Assembly (NCBI GenBank): GCA_011523445.1
Contig: WTGT01000147.1
Span: 1 to 7,984, forward strand
Reading direction: 5' to 3'
Length of the DNA: 7,984 nucleotides
Origin: Paracoccaceae bacterium
Lineage (GTDB): Bacteria; Pseudomonadota; Alphaproteobacteria; Rhodobacterales; Rhodobacteraceae
Under the pieces are notes generated by a model. The model did not search any database. It worked only from the letters and a program-made list of their open reading frames with translations, and had not been told where the DNA came from. Positions 1 to 6,359 of this stretch are shown here, piece after piece (position 1 is the stretch's first letter; each line of letters begins with the position of its first letter). The position numbers and the translations under genes were made by a program.

Positions 1-2397
1 CTTCTACCCCCCCCCCATAAAAATTGCGCAAGCGCTTGGTTAAAGGCTTGGCAACCCAAACACCCCTCCCTGATAGAAACTTCCTTTTTTATTGGCCTTT
101 GGCCATTTATTTTCTTTCTGTTTGCGTGGAATGTGTTGTTGTCGGTGACCGTGTTGGCCCAAACCCCAGACTGCCCCGACCCTCTTCCAAGTGACATGAT
201 ATGTGAAGTGATAAAGTCAAACAGTGGAGAATCTGATGAAAATATAAATATTGAAGAATCAGGAATTACTATAGAAACGACCGAAGATTTTGCCCATGGT
301 ATTTGGGGCATTCATCTAGATAGGGGTCATATCAATATAGTTTTTTCCGGTGAAAGCATTACCACAACAGGAGAACAAGCCTATGGGATTCACGGTTATC
401 ACGAAGGTGATGGTGATATCAATATAAAATTTTCCGGCGGGACTCTTATCACTGAGGGGTATTATGCCCACGGGATTCTAGGAGATCAACGAATCACAGG
501 TACTGGTAATATAGACATAGATTTTACCGGGGGAAGCATTACCACAAAAGGGGAAAATGCCCACGGGATTCATGTCGGATTGACTAATAATGGTGAAGTC
601 TACATAGATTTTACTAGTGGAAGTATTTCTACGATGGGGGAAGAAGCCATCGGAATCAACAGCAATCGTTCAGGTATTGGAAACAACAATATAAATTTTT
701 CAGGGGGAAGCATTACCACAAAGGGGGATAATGGCCGTGGGATTTACAGTAGGCATCGAGGTACAGGAGATATCAATATAATTTTTTCGGGTGGAAGTAT
801 TTCTACGATAGGGGAAGATGCCTACGGGATAACCGGTGAACAGGATCCAAGACCAGGTACTGGTGATATCAACATAGATTTTACCGGGGGAAGTATTACC
901 ACAACAGGGAAAAATGCCTACGGGATTGTAGGATGGTATCGAGATGCCGATTCAGGTGATGTCGACATAGATTTTACCGGTGGACGCATTACCACCACAG
1001 GGGAGAATGCCCACGGGATTTTCGGTATTAATCAAGGTACTGGCGATGTCTACATTGTGACCGGAGAAGGTACAAGCATAATGGCCACGGGCAATGAAGC
1101 CTATGGGATTTATGCTAGAGGTTCCACCAATACCGTTCGAATTTTCGGTAGGGTAATGGGAGGCAAGGCTGGTCTCAATATTTTGGGTGAGGGAGAAGTG
1201 ACCATTGGCCCCAATGGATTTGTTGGTTCTGGTGATGGGGTTGCGATTCGTGCTGATGGTATTCTCCATGTCAATCTGTTATCGACAAATGGCAAGCCAT
1301 GGGAACACTTTGGAGGGCGTTTTGACGTTAGCAAACCCGACACGACACTTTTGGTCAATCGTGTTGTATTATTGGAAAGGGAGGAATTTCAGGATGTCTG
1401 GGCACCTTCCGGTTTCCATGAAGTAAAACTCAATCCTGAGTTTTCCCATGATACCAATTCATTTGACTTCTCGCAGGAAGAAGCATGGCTTAGCCGTTAT
1501 GCTTTCAATGCGAGTCTTTTTGAAGCTTTGCCCGGAGCGATACGAAGGATTCATATGGTTTCCTGTGGTTTTACGTCCAATAGGCAATCTTCGGCTAGTG
1601 TTTGTGGTGGCAGGGGTCAATACTTGCCGAGAAGATCCGATACTGGCATGAGCTATAGCTATGATCAGAATACATTTCAGGCACATATCGCGAGACCATT
1701 ATCTGACCAAATGACCGGTTGGATCGGTGGGCGTTTGGTAAATGGGAAAGCGAAAGTAACATCGGCAAGGGGACAAGGTCAACTGAAGGTCAAGGGGCCC
1801 GGCTTGTATGGTGGAGTGCATCTGGAAAGAGACAATGACATTTACTTGCAAGCCCAATTCTCCTGGTCCCGTTATGATGCAGATATGTCCCCGTCTCCTG
1901 TCGAAGGGGAAGAAGCAACCACAAATACGACAAGTCCGAATGGGGAAGCTTATTCTCTTGGTATTGAAACTGGCAAGGTTTTTGTGTTGAATAATGGAAC
2001 ACAACTGACGGGTCTTGGCTGGTACCACCAAGCAGGCGCATCGGTTGATGCGCTTGGATATACTCAATTGGACAATTTGATTTCGGGCAAGGATAGGCAG
2101 TCAAAGATTGGTTTGGGATTGAAGGTTGTTCGAACCAGGGAACTGATCAGGGACGAGAGCTTTCTTGAACTCCGCGGGGGTATTGGGTTAGAACATGTTT
2201 TTGATCAAGACAGTCATGCAATATGGTCTGGTACGAAGATAAGCAATGTAGCCAAAGAAAACAGGTTGTTGGTTGATTTGGGAAGTGAGTATTACAAGGG
2301 TAATCATCTTGTGGTCAGTGGGGACATTTTTGCCCATGGACTTTTGTCTGATGACACAATTTACGGATTGAAGGTTGGAGTGATCTGGTCATTCTGA
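1..2397 (+). CDS. Autotransporter-like surface protein with a repeat passenger and C-terminal beta-barrel (5' end outside window)
   Basis: Type V secreted protein, expected to insert its C-terminal barrel in the outer membrane and expose the N-terminal passenger. The frame is open from base 1. The first usual start codon is GTG 133, but starting there leaves only nine residues before the likely cleavage site (VLA|Q, after base 159). The hydrophobic core (FFIGLWPFIFFLF and following) lies at about 82-132, so the start is probably upstream of the window. Counting GTG 133 as residue 1: a Cys pair at 14 and 24; nine 29-32-residue repeats at 55-323 (consensus near GDINIDFTGGSITTTGENAHGI), probably a beta-helix or beta-roll; a linker at about 324-480 with Cys 478 and 491; a barrel at about 500-754 with alternating aromatic strands, ending in IWSF with the terminal Phe used by the BAM machinery. 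The ligand is not recognisable; adhesion or autoaggregation is only a guess from the architecture. The family is confident, the start is not. Confidence 0.85.
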   Translation, partial: LLPPPHKNCASAWLKAWQPKHPSLIETSFFIGLWPFIFFLFAWNVLLSVTVLAQTPDCPDPLPSDMICEVIKSNSGESDENINIEESGITIETTEDFAHGIWGIHLDRGHINIVFSGESITTTGEQAYGIHGYHEGDGDINIKFSGGTLITEGYYAHGILGDQRITGTGNIDIDFTGGSITTKGENAHGIHVGLTNNGEVYIDFTSGSISTMGEEAIGINSNRSGIGNNNINFSGGSITTKGDNGRGIYSRHRGTGDINIIFSGGSISTIGEDAYGITGEQDPRPGTGDINIDFTGGSITTTGKNAYGIVGWYRDADSGDVDIDFTGGRITTTGENAHGIFGINQGTGDVYIVTGEGTSIMATGNEAYGIYARGSTNTVRIFGRVMGGKAGLNILGEGEVTIGPNGFVGSGDGVAIRADGILHVNLLSTNGKPWEHFGGRFDVSKPDTTLLVNRVVLLEREEFQDVWAPSGFHEVKLNPEFSHDTNSFDFSQEEAWLSRYAFNASLFEALPGAIRRIHMVSCGFTSNRQSSASVCGGRGQYLPRRSDTGMSYSYDQNTFQAHIARPLSDQMTGWIGGRLVNGKAKVTSARGQGQLKVKGPGLYGGVHLERDNDIYLQAQFSWSRYDADMSPSPVEGEEATTNTTSPNGEAYSLGIETGKVFVLNNGTQLTGLGWYHQAGASVDALGYTQLDNLISGKDRQSKIGLGLKVVRTRELIRDESFLELRGGIGLEHVFDQDSHAIWSGTKISNVAKENRLLVDLGSEYYKGNHLVVSGDIFAHGLLSDDTIYGLKVGVIWSF
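7..16 (+). repeat. Poly-C tract (C10), candidate phase-variation site
   Basis: Ten consecutive C residues lie at the 5' end of the autotransporter reading frame, encoding prolines in the frame that continues into the gene. Long C or G tracts at the start of surface-protein genes are established slipped-strand phase-variation sites in several Gram-negative pathogens. With ten C the frame is open through to the barrel; gain or loss of one base would shift anything translated from an upstream start. Since the start lies outside the window, the tract could instead be in the leader or promoter. A homopolymer sequencing error is also possible. Confidence 0.5.
24..38. repeat. Overlapping short palindromes upstream of the signal-peptide core
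   Basis: TTGCGCAA (24-31) and CAAGCGCTTG (29-38) are perfect palindromes sharing three bases. GCTTGG also occurs as a direct repeat (34-39 and 46-51). They lie just after the C tract, in a stretch that is open in the autotransporter frame. They could be an operator or chance; no promoter elements are convincingly spaced around them. Confidence 0.3.
82..159 (+). other. Signal peptide hydrophobic core and cleavage site of the autotransporter
   Basis: In the autotransporter frame this stretch encodes a long run of Phe, Ile, Leu, Trp and Val ending in VLA followed by Gln, a good signal peptidase I site. It is preceded by a Lys-containing n-region (lysine codons at 19-21, 43-45 and 58-60). Together that is about 50 residues, similar to the extended signal peptides known from large autotransporters. 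Most of the core lies upstream of GTG 133, which argues against that codon as the start. Confidence 0.7.
295..1101 (+). repeat. Nine tandem imperfect coding repeats (87-96 bp) in the autotransporter passenger
   Basis: The units begin at the HGI/YGI motif and have lengths of 29, 29, 31, 29, 29, 29, 32, 31 and 30 residues. The conserved core is hydrophobic-Asp/Asn-Ile, then FTGG or FSGG, then SITTxGxNA; the variable part is the 6-12 residues after GI. A degenerate half unit precedes the array (about 238-294) and another follows it from 1102. DNA identity is high between some units, for example near 525-570, 880-930 and 970-1020, which suggests recent duplication or gene conversion. Every unit is a multiple of three bases, so gain or loss of units keeps the frame. 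Confidence 0.85.
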
Positions 2398-2626
2398 TTG
2401 ATGGTGCTAATTTGGACGTATCATCACGAAGGTACCAAAAGCCCTAATCCCTCGCACTCATATTCGTCTACCTGCTTTTTTTATCTATTTTGCGATGGTT
2501 GAGATCCTATCATGTACTTGGTCTGGCGACAACACCTCAGGTCCTCCTGGTTTCTTCTCCTTCCCCGGGTAGGGGCGAGTTATTATCCAGAATTATTTTC
2601 CTTTCCGGTTGCAAGTTGACTTAAAT
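2398..2626. other. Convergent intergenic region with no confident gene
   Basis: This is the gap between the 3' ends of the autotransporter (+) and the AbrB-like gene (-). No ORF with a start codon and ribosome binding site is visible. On the minus strand a frame of roughly 35 codons without a usable ATG start covers about 2487-2595 and could be a gene remnant; I do not recognise it. A C/G-rich patch at about 2563-2578 could form a short 4-bp stem, but no U-tract follows. A run of seven T at 2476-2482 has no convincing hairpin before it. Transcripts from both sides must end in or near here, but I cannot point to a clear intrinsic terminator. Confidence 0.5.
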
Positions 2627-2872
2627 TCACTCGTCTTTTGCTTCTTCTCGTCGTTCGGAAATCAATTTTTCCGAGAGGGATGTTTCTCCAAAATATTTTT
2701 TTAGTCGTTCTTGAGCATTGCGTATAACATCTTCCATTTTTCTTATCCGAAGCTCTCCTTCAATAGTCTCAATAACAACGGTTATTCCATCTGATAAACC
2801 TATCTCTCTTCTCAATTTGGCTGGTACAATCAAGCGGCCGTTAGTTCCAATTTTCACTCGAGCCAAACTCAT
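2627..2872 (-). CDS. AbrB/MazE/SpoVT-family antitoxin-like DNA-binding protein
   Basis: An 81-residue protein. Its first half (ARVKIGTNGRLIVPAKLRRE, then IGLSDG and a VVIETIEGELRIR strand) is the swapped-hairpin AbrB fold typical of VapB- and MazE-like antitoxins. The second half is a charged helix (NAQERLKKYF ... LISERREEA) like the toxin-binding tails of VapB antitoxins. I chose ATG 2872 because it has GGAG (2880-2883) seven bases upstream; the longer frame would start at TTG 2902 without such a site. It would bind DNA, probably its own promoter, and neutralise a toxin. No PIN-domain or other toxin follows in the 229 bp downstream, nor is one encoded between it and the channel gene, so it is an orphan here or acts as a plain transcription regulator. 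It lies 71 bp after the channel gene on the same strand. Confidence 0.75.
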   Translation of the reverse strand: MSLARVKIGTNGRLIVPAKLRREIGLSDGITVVIETIEGELRIRKMEDVIRNAQERLKKYFGETSLSEKLISERREEAKDE

Positions 2873-2879
2873 CTCTGAA

Positions 2880-2883
2880 CTCC
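2880..2883 (-). promoter_or_regulatory. Ribosome binding site of the AbrB-like gene
   Basis: GGAG on the minus strand, seven bases before ATG 2872. It decides the start in favour of the 81-residue form over the 91-residue form beginning at TTG 2902. Confidence 0.6.
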
Positions 2884-2943
2884 AAAAATATACAAAAATC
2901 AAATATATGGTAAGTTTCTAGATTAGGGACTTAGGAGATGGTT

Positions 2944-4602
2944 CTATGACACTGTCTTGATATTTATTTGATCGTTTCTTAACCAAATATCCCTTTGGGA
3001 GAAAGGTATTTCTATACCCTCTTCTTCAAACCTCCTGGCGATGTTGAAGTTGATTTCGGACCTAGCACTGATCATGAAATTTACATCCGTGAGAATTGCC
3101 CGAATATCAAATTCCAGGGCATCGGCACCAAAACGCATGAAAGCTACGCTAGGAGCTGGATCATCGGCTACTGCCGGGTGTTCCTTTGCAATCTGCAAGA
3201 GTATTTCCTGAACCTGCCCCACATCCGAACCGTAGGCCACACCCACCGGAATAATGATACGTCCGATCCTCGTACCCAGTGTCCAGTTCTTAACGGCTTG
3301 GGCCATTAGGTCCTTGTTGGGCACAACGACTTCAGCCCTATCAAAGGTTTCAATCGTCGTGGACCGAACCGAAATCTTGCGTACTGTTCCTGATGTCGAA
3401 CCAACCTCGATCCAGTCTCCCTCCTTGACAGGTCTCTCGAACAGGAGGATAAGACCTGATATGAAATTGGAGACCACATCTTGCAATCCAAAACCTATAC
3501 CAACTGATAAAGCTCCAATGACTATGGCAAGATTGGTTAAATCAATTCCAGCAAGGGAAATTGCAACTACAAAAGTAATTCCCAAACCAAGGTAACTGAC
3601 TATTTTAAGGGTAGATGACTTAAGTCCCTGATCCATTTTGGTGTATGGAAAGACATACTGGTTCAGGATAACCCTGCCGATACGAGTTAACAAGTACCCA
3701 ACCACTATAACCAATAGGAAGACCCAAACCACTTCAAGCGAAATCAGTTGCCCACCTACTTCTACCCCCTGAATGGCGCTGTTCCAGAACAAGGCAATTT
3801 CCTCGTAGCTGTAGCCCCATGAAAACAAAAGTAAAACGGCAAAGGCTAAGGTATCAATCAAACCTATGAAAATAATGAATGGTCCACTCCAGCTTTGCAG
3901 AATTTCACTACCTGTAATGTGACAGAGAGCAAAATAGAACTTGATAAAAACATTCAAGGTAAGCCAATAGCCGGCAACAACCAGCAAGGTCGCCAAAGTT
4001 GCCATCAATATGGTATTTGCTCCCACTGTAAAGCCAGCAGTACCAAAACCTATGGCAAGTACCGAAACAATAATTGAAACCCTTGCCAATAGGGATACCA
4101 GGAACACAAGTGGGGAACCGCTTGTACCTTCAGTGGAAAGGTTAGGAATGTTTGCTAACAGGATTCTTGCAACCCGAAACAAGAATATACCTCCAAACAG
4201 GATTACAATATAACTGAGTATCACGTCTACTTCGGGCGAATTTCCCGGAAGATTTGCAAATTCATCGAAAAAGACATCCAATCCCAGTATCCATCCGATT
4301 ATGAGGGACATGTTGAAGATTTGCCTTTGCCAAACTTGGGGTTGCTGTTCAGCCGATTTGGATACAATCAAATGGTATACCTCCCTGGCTAACCAGTTTA
4401 CACCCAGGACAACAACACCAAGTGAAAGCAGTGCATCAAGCAGTATCAGGCTTTGGGAGTATATGAAGCCCGTAGAAATAATTGCCCAATAAAGCAGGTA
4501 AAGACTCGACAGGGGTAATATCAATGTATTGAATACTGATATGAAACTTTCGATGAAAGGCTTCGTTCGGGGGGCATTTTGATCTAGCAGGGTAAGATGG
4601 CT
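2944..4602 (-). pseudogene. Mechanosensitive ion channel, C-terminal (channel) part, separated by a frameshift from its N-terminal part
   Basis: This is the membrane and channel half of a DUF3772-type MscS protein, which opens under membrane tension during hypo-osmotic shock in the inner membrane. Counting the Leu codon at 4524 as residue 1, about ten hydrophobic segments span 5-360. The last is the MscS pore helix (about 330-365: IVIGALSVGIGFGLQD, then SNFISGLILLFERPV), followed by the beta domain (EGDWIEVG ... VPNKDL) and the cytoplasmic alpha/beta domain ending about 515. The frame is open up to 4602, upstream of any sensible start: TTG 4524 has no ribosome binding site and falls inside a membrane region. 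The missing N-terminus (signal peptide and DUF3772 domain) is in another frame at 4584-5288. All key channel motifs are intact. The gene is either recently broken or carries an assembly error; independent expression of this half is possible but unsupported. Confidence 0.85.
4584..4602 (-). other. Frameshift interval in the mechanosensitive channel gene
   Basis: Only within these 19 bases are both frames open: the N-terminal frame ends at TAG 4584-4586 and the C-terminal frame is blocked upstream by TAA 4603-4605. Joining the frames needs one extra base (or loss of two). Adding a base near CCCTGC (4587-4592) gives a smooth join. There is no canonical X-XXY-YYZ slippery heptamer here, so programmed frameshifting is not favoured. 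A 6-base C run (minus strand, 4569-4574) lies nearby but after the stop, so it cannot be the cause. Confidence 0.7.
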
Positions 4603-5288
4603 TTATTTACGACTTGCCTGCCAAAAAACATGATGAAAATGCTTGAAGCAAGAAATAACAGGGTTACTCCAATATTTTGCCATGCTTGGGTTCGTTGAGC
4701 CTGGCTCTCCAAGGATTGGAACAGGTCTACAAACACGTTACTAAAAAAACTTCCAAAAAATAAAACGGTTTCTTGCCAATGAACAGGATTGAGGGGAGAA
4801 GGACCTATCGAATATAATCTGTCTTTGCTTCTAGTCGCGAGAATATTGTTGATCTCGTCGATCAAGGTATTTGTTACCTGCTCAACATCCGTGATTAAAC
4901 CCTGGCGCATTTCGGCATCAGATAGATTGTCATTCAGCTCATTCACTAAACGGTTCAGCTTAGATTGTTCTTCTTCTACCAGGTTTGACCCGGCAAGAGC
5001 TTCAAGTCTGCCAGTAATACGTTCAATTTCTGCCTGGGTAGGTTGGAATTGTGATTGGGCAGTGTTTTTCCAGGCAACCAGTTGTGATTGCAGGTTTAGA
5101 AATGCTTCATCAGAAGCTGCCTGGTTGGTAACGACCCGTTCTGCCCTTGATGAAAAATTGAGCCAGGCTTCAATGTCAAAGGAGATTTCCTCCTGGGCAG
5201 AAAGTATCTGGGTCCAACTTATCCAAAATATTGCAATCAACCAAGTTAACGTATGAAACCTTGACCTGAGCAAGTTAGTCTCCATCAT
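4584..5288 (-). pseudogene. DUF3772-MscS protein, N-terminal periplasmic part (same gene as the channel part, before the frameshift)
   Basis: A 234-residue product holding the N-terminal part of the channel protein. It has a signal peptide (about 1-32, ending SAQ|EE), then a mainly helical periplasmic domain matching DUF3772 (about 36-175) with its typical W-x-RAE start and the GPSPLNPVHW signature at 162-171, then the first membrane helix (about 205-222). It stops at TAG 4584-4586, a few residues after the helix. The continuing protein is in the frame shifted by -1: after ...NKAILP the other frame gives LLDQNAPRTK and runs into the channel. Together the parts make about 780 residues, the usual size of the family. 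ATG 5288 starts one base after the cysteine synthase stop, so translation is probably coupled; no strong ribosome binding site is seen. A second ATG follows at 5285. Confidence 0.8.
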
Positions 5289-5289
5289 T

Positions 5290-6321
5290 CTACTCGTAAA
5301 CAGCCGGTATCTTTTTTGCCTGACCTATCATCCAGTTCGGTACTGGCAAATCCTTAGAAAGTAAAAAATCCTTGTTGAACATTTTTGATTGATATCTTGA
5401 TCCATAATCACATAGAACCGTAACAATAGTATGACCAGGTCCCATGTCACGTGCCATTCTTACAGCTCCAGCAACATTTATTCCCGAACTTCCACCAAGA
5501 CAAAGCCCTTCATTAGCCAATAGATCAAATACTATCCTGAGAGCTTCATCATCACCGATTTGATAGGGATAATCTATCTTGAGGCCTTCCAGATTAGCCG
5601 TGATTCTCCCCTGCCCTATACCTTCGGTAATTGAAGTTCCTTCAGCCTTGAGCTCTCCGTGTGCATAATAATGATACAAGGCTGCTCCCAACGGGTCAGC
5701 CAAACCTATCTTCACATCAGGATTTTGTTCTCTCAGCCCATCAGCAACGCCTGCCAAGGTTCCACCTGTTCCAACGGCACAGATAAATCCGTCGATCTTT
5801 CCCCCTGTCTGATTCCAGATTTCTGGTGCAGTAGTCAAATAATGTCCTTTCTTGTTGGCAATATTATCAAACTGGTTGGCCCAAATGGCACCATTTTCCT
5901 CCGTTTTGTCCAGCGCGATTGCAAGTCTTTGAGAATATTTGACATAATTGTTTGGATCTCGGTACGGTACAGCGGGGACTTCTACGAGCTCGGCCCCAGC
6001 GAGTATCAACATGTCCTTTTTTTCCTGGGTCTGTGTTTCAGGTATGACAATGACACACTTGTAGCCTAGTGAAGCACCAACAAGGGAAAGACCAATGCCG
6101 GTATTTCCTGCTGTACCCTCAACTATTGTTCCACCCTTCTTCAGTTGTCCGCTTTGCTCGGCATCACGAATTATAGCCAACGCAGCCCGGTCCTTGACCG
6201 ACTGTCCAGGATTTAGAAACTCGGCCTTTCCCAAAATTGTACATCCGGTTTCCTTGGACACTTGATTCAATCTTATCAGGGGGGTATTCCCGATTGAATC
6301 AGCCAGATTGGAGTGAATCAT
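5290..6321 (-). CDS. cysK: Cysteine synthase (O-acetylserine sulfhydrylase), PLP-dependent
   Basis: Cytoplasmic enzyme making L-cysteine from O-acetylserine and sulfide. The protein is 343 residues from ATG 6321, with motifs in family order: IGNTPLIRL near the N-terminus; the PLP lysine in PGQSVKDRAA (about K43); the substrate-binding loop TAGNTG (about 70-75); the PLP phosphate loop GTGGT (about 184-188); and GGSSGIN (about 276-282). The loop reads EGTAGNTG, not the EPTSGNTG of E. coli CysK, and the C-terminus is longer; I associate this subtype with Alphaproteobacteria. ATG 6321 is preferred because GGAAAG lies just before it and its N-terminus fits the family; GTG 6330 would add three residues. 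It follows the isomerase gene by 38 bp and is followed after one base by the channel gene. A related beta-substituting PLP enzyme (cystathionine beta-synthase-like) is less likely, as no CBS domains are present. Confidence 0.9.
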   Translation of the reverse strand: MIHSNLADSIGNTPLIRLNQVSKETGCTILGKAEFLNPGQSVKDRAALAIIRDAEQSGQLKKGGTIVEGTAGNTGIGLSLVGASLGYKCVIVIPETQTQEKKDMLILAGAELVEVPAVPYRDPNNYVKYSQRLAIALDKTEENGAIWANQFDNIANKKGHYLTTAPEIWNQTGGKIDGFICAVGTGGTLAGVADGLREQNPDVKIGLADPLGAALYHYYAHGELKAEGTSITEGIGQGRITANLEGLKIDYPYQIGDDEALRIVFDLLANEGLCLGGSSGINVAGAVRMARDMGPGHTIVTVLCDYGSRYQSKMFNKDFLLSKDLPVPNWMIGQAKKIPAVYE

Positions 6322-6359
6322 GCTTTCCACTTATGTAAATGATTAAATTGAACTAAGAT

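Noticed and set aside
133..135. GTG 133 as the true start of the autotransporter
   Set aside because: It cuts the signal peptide to nine residues and leaves a hydrophobic core upstream in the same open frame.
295..1101. CRISPR array or non-coding tandem repeat
   Set aside because: Units are 87-96 bp, imperfect, in frame with a long protein, and vary at the protein turns; they are coding repeats.
952..2104. Several antisense ORFs of 60-122 codons within the autotransporter gene
   Set aside because: They lie opposite a clear coding frame, have no ribosome binding sites and show no recognisable domains.
2563..2578. Intrinsic terminator from the CCCC...GGGG stem
   Set aside because: The stem is only four base pairs and no U-tract follows on either strand.
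2398..2626. vapC or other toxin gene downstream of the AbrB-like gene
   Set aside because: All frames were read; none has a start codon leading to a PIN-like or MazF-like sequence, and stops are frequent.
4584..4602. Programmed -1 frameshifting in the channel gene
   Set aside because: No canonical slippery heptamer and no clear stem-loop downstream; a one-base loss or sequence error is simpler.
2995..6069. Plus-strand ORFs opposite the channel and cysK genes (up to 155 codons, e.g. 4789-5256 and 5659-6069)
   Set aside because: They are shadows of strongly supported minus-strand genes, with protein composition unlike real genes.
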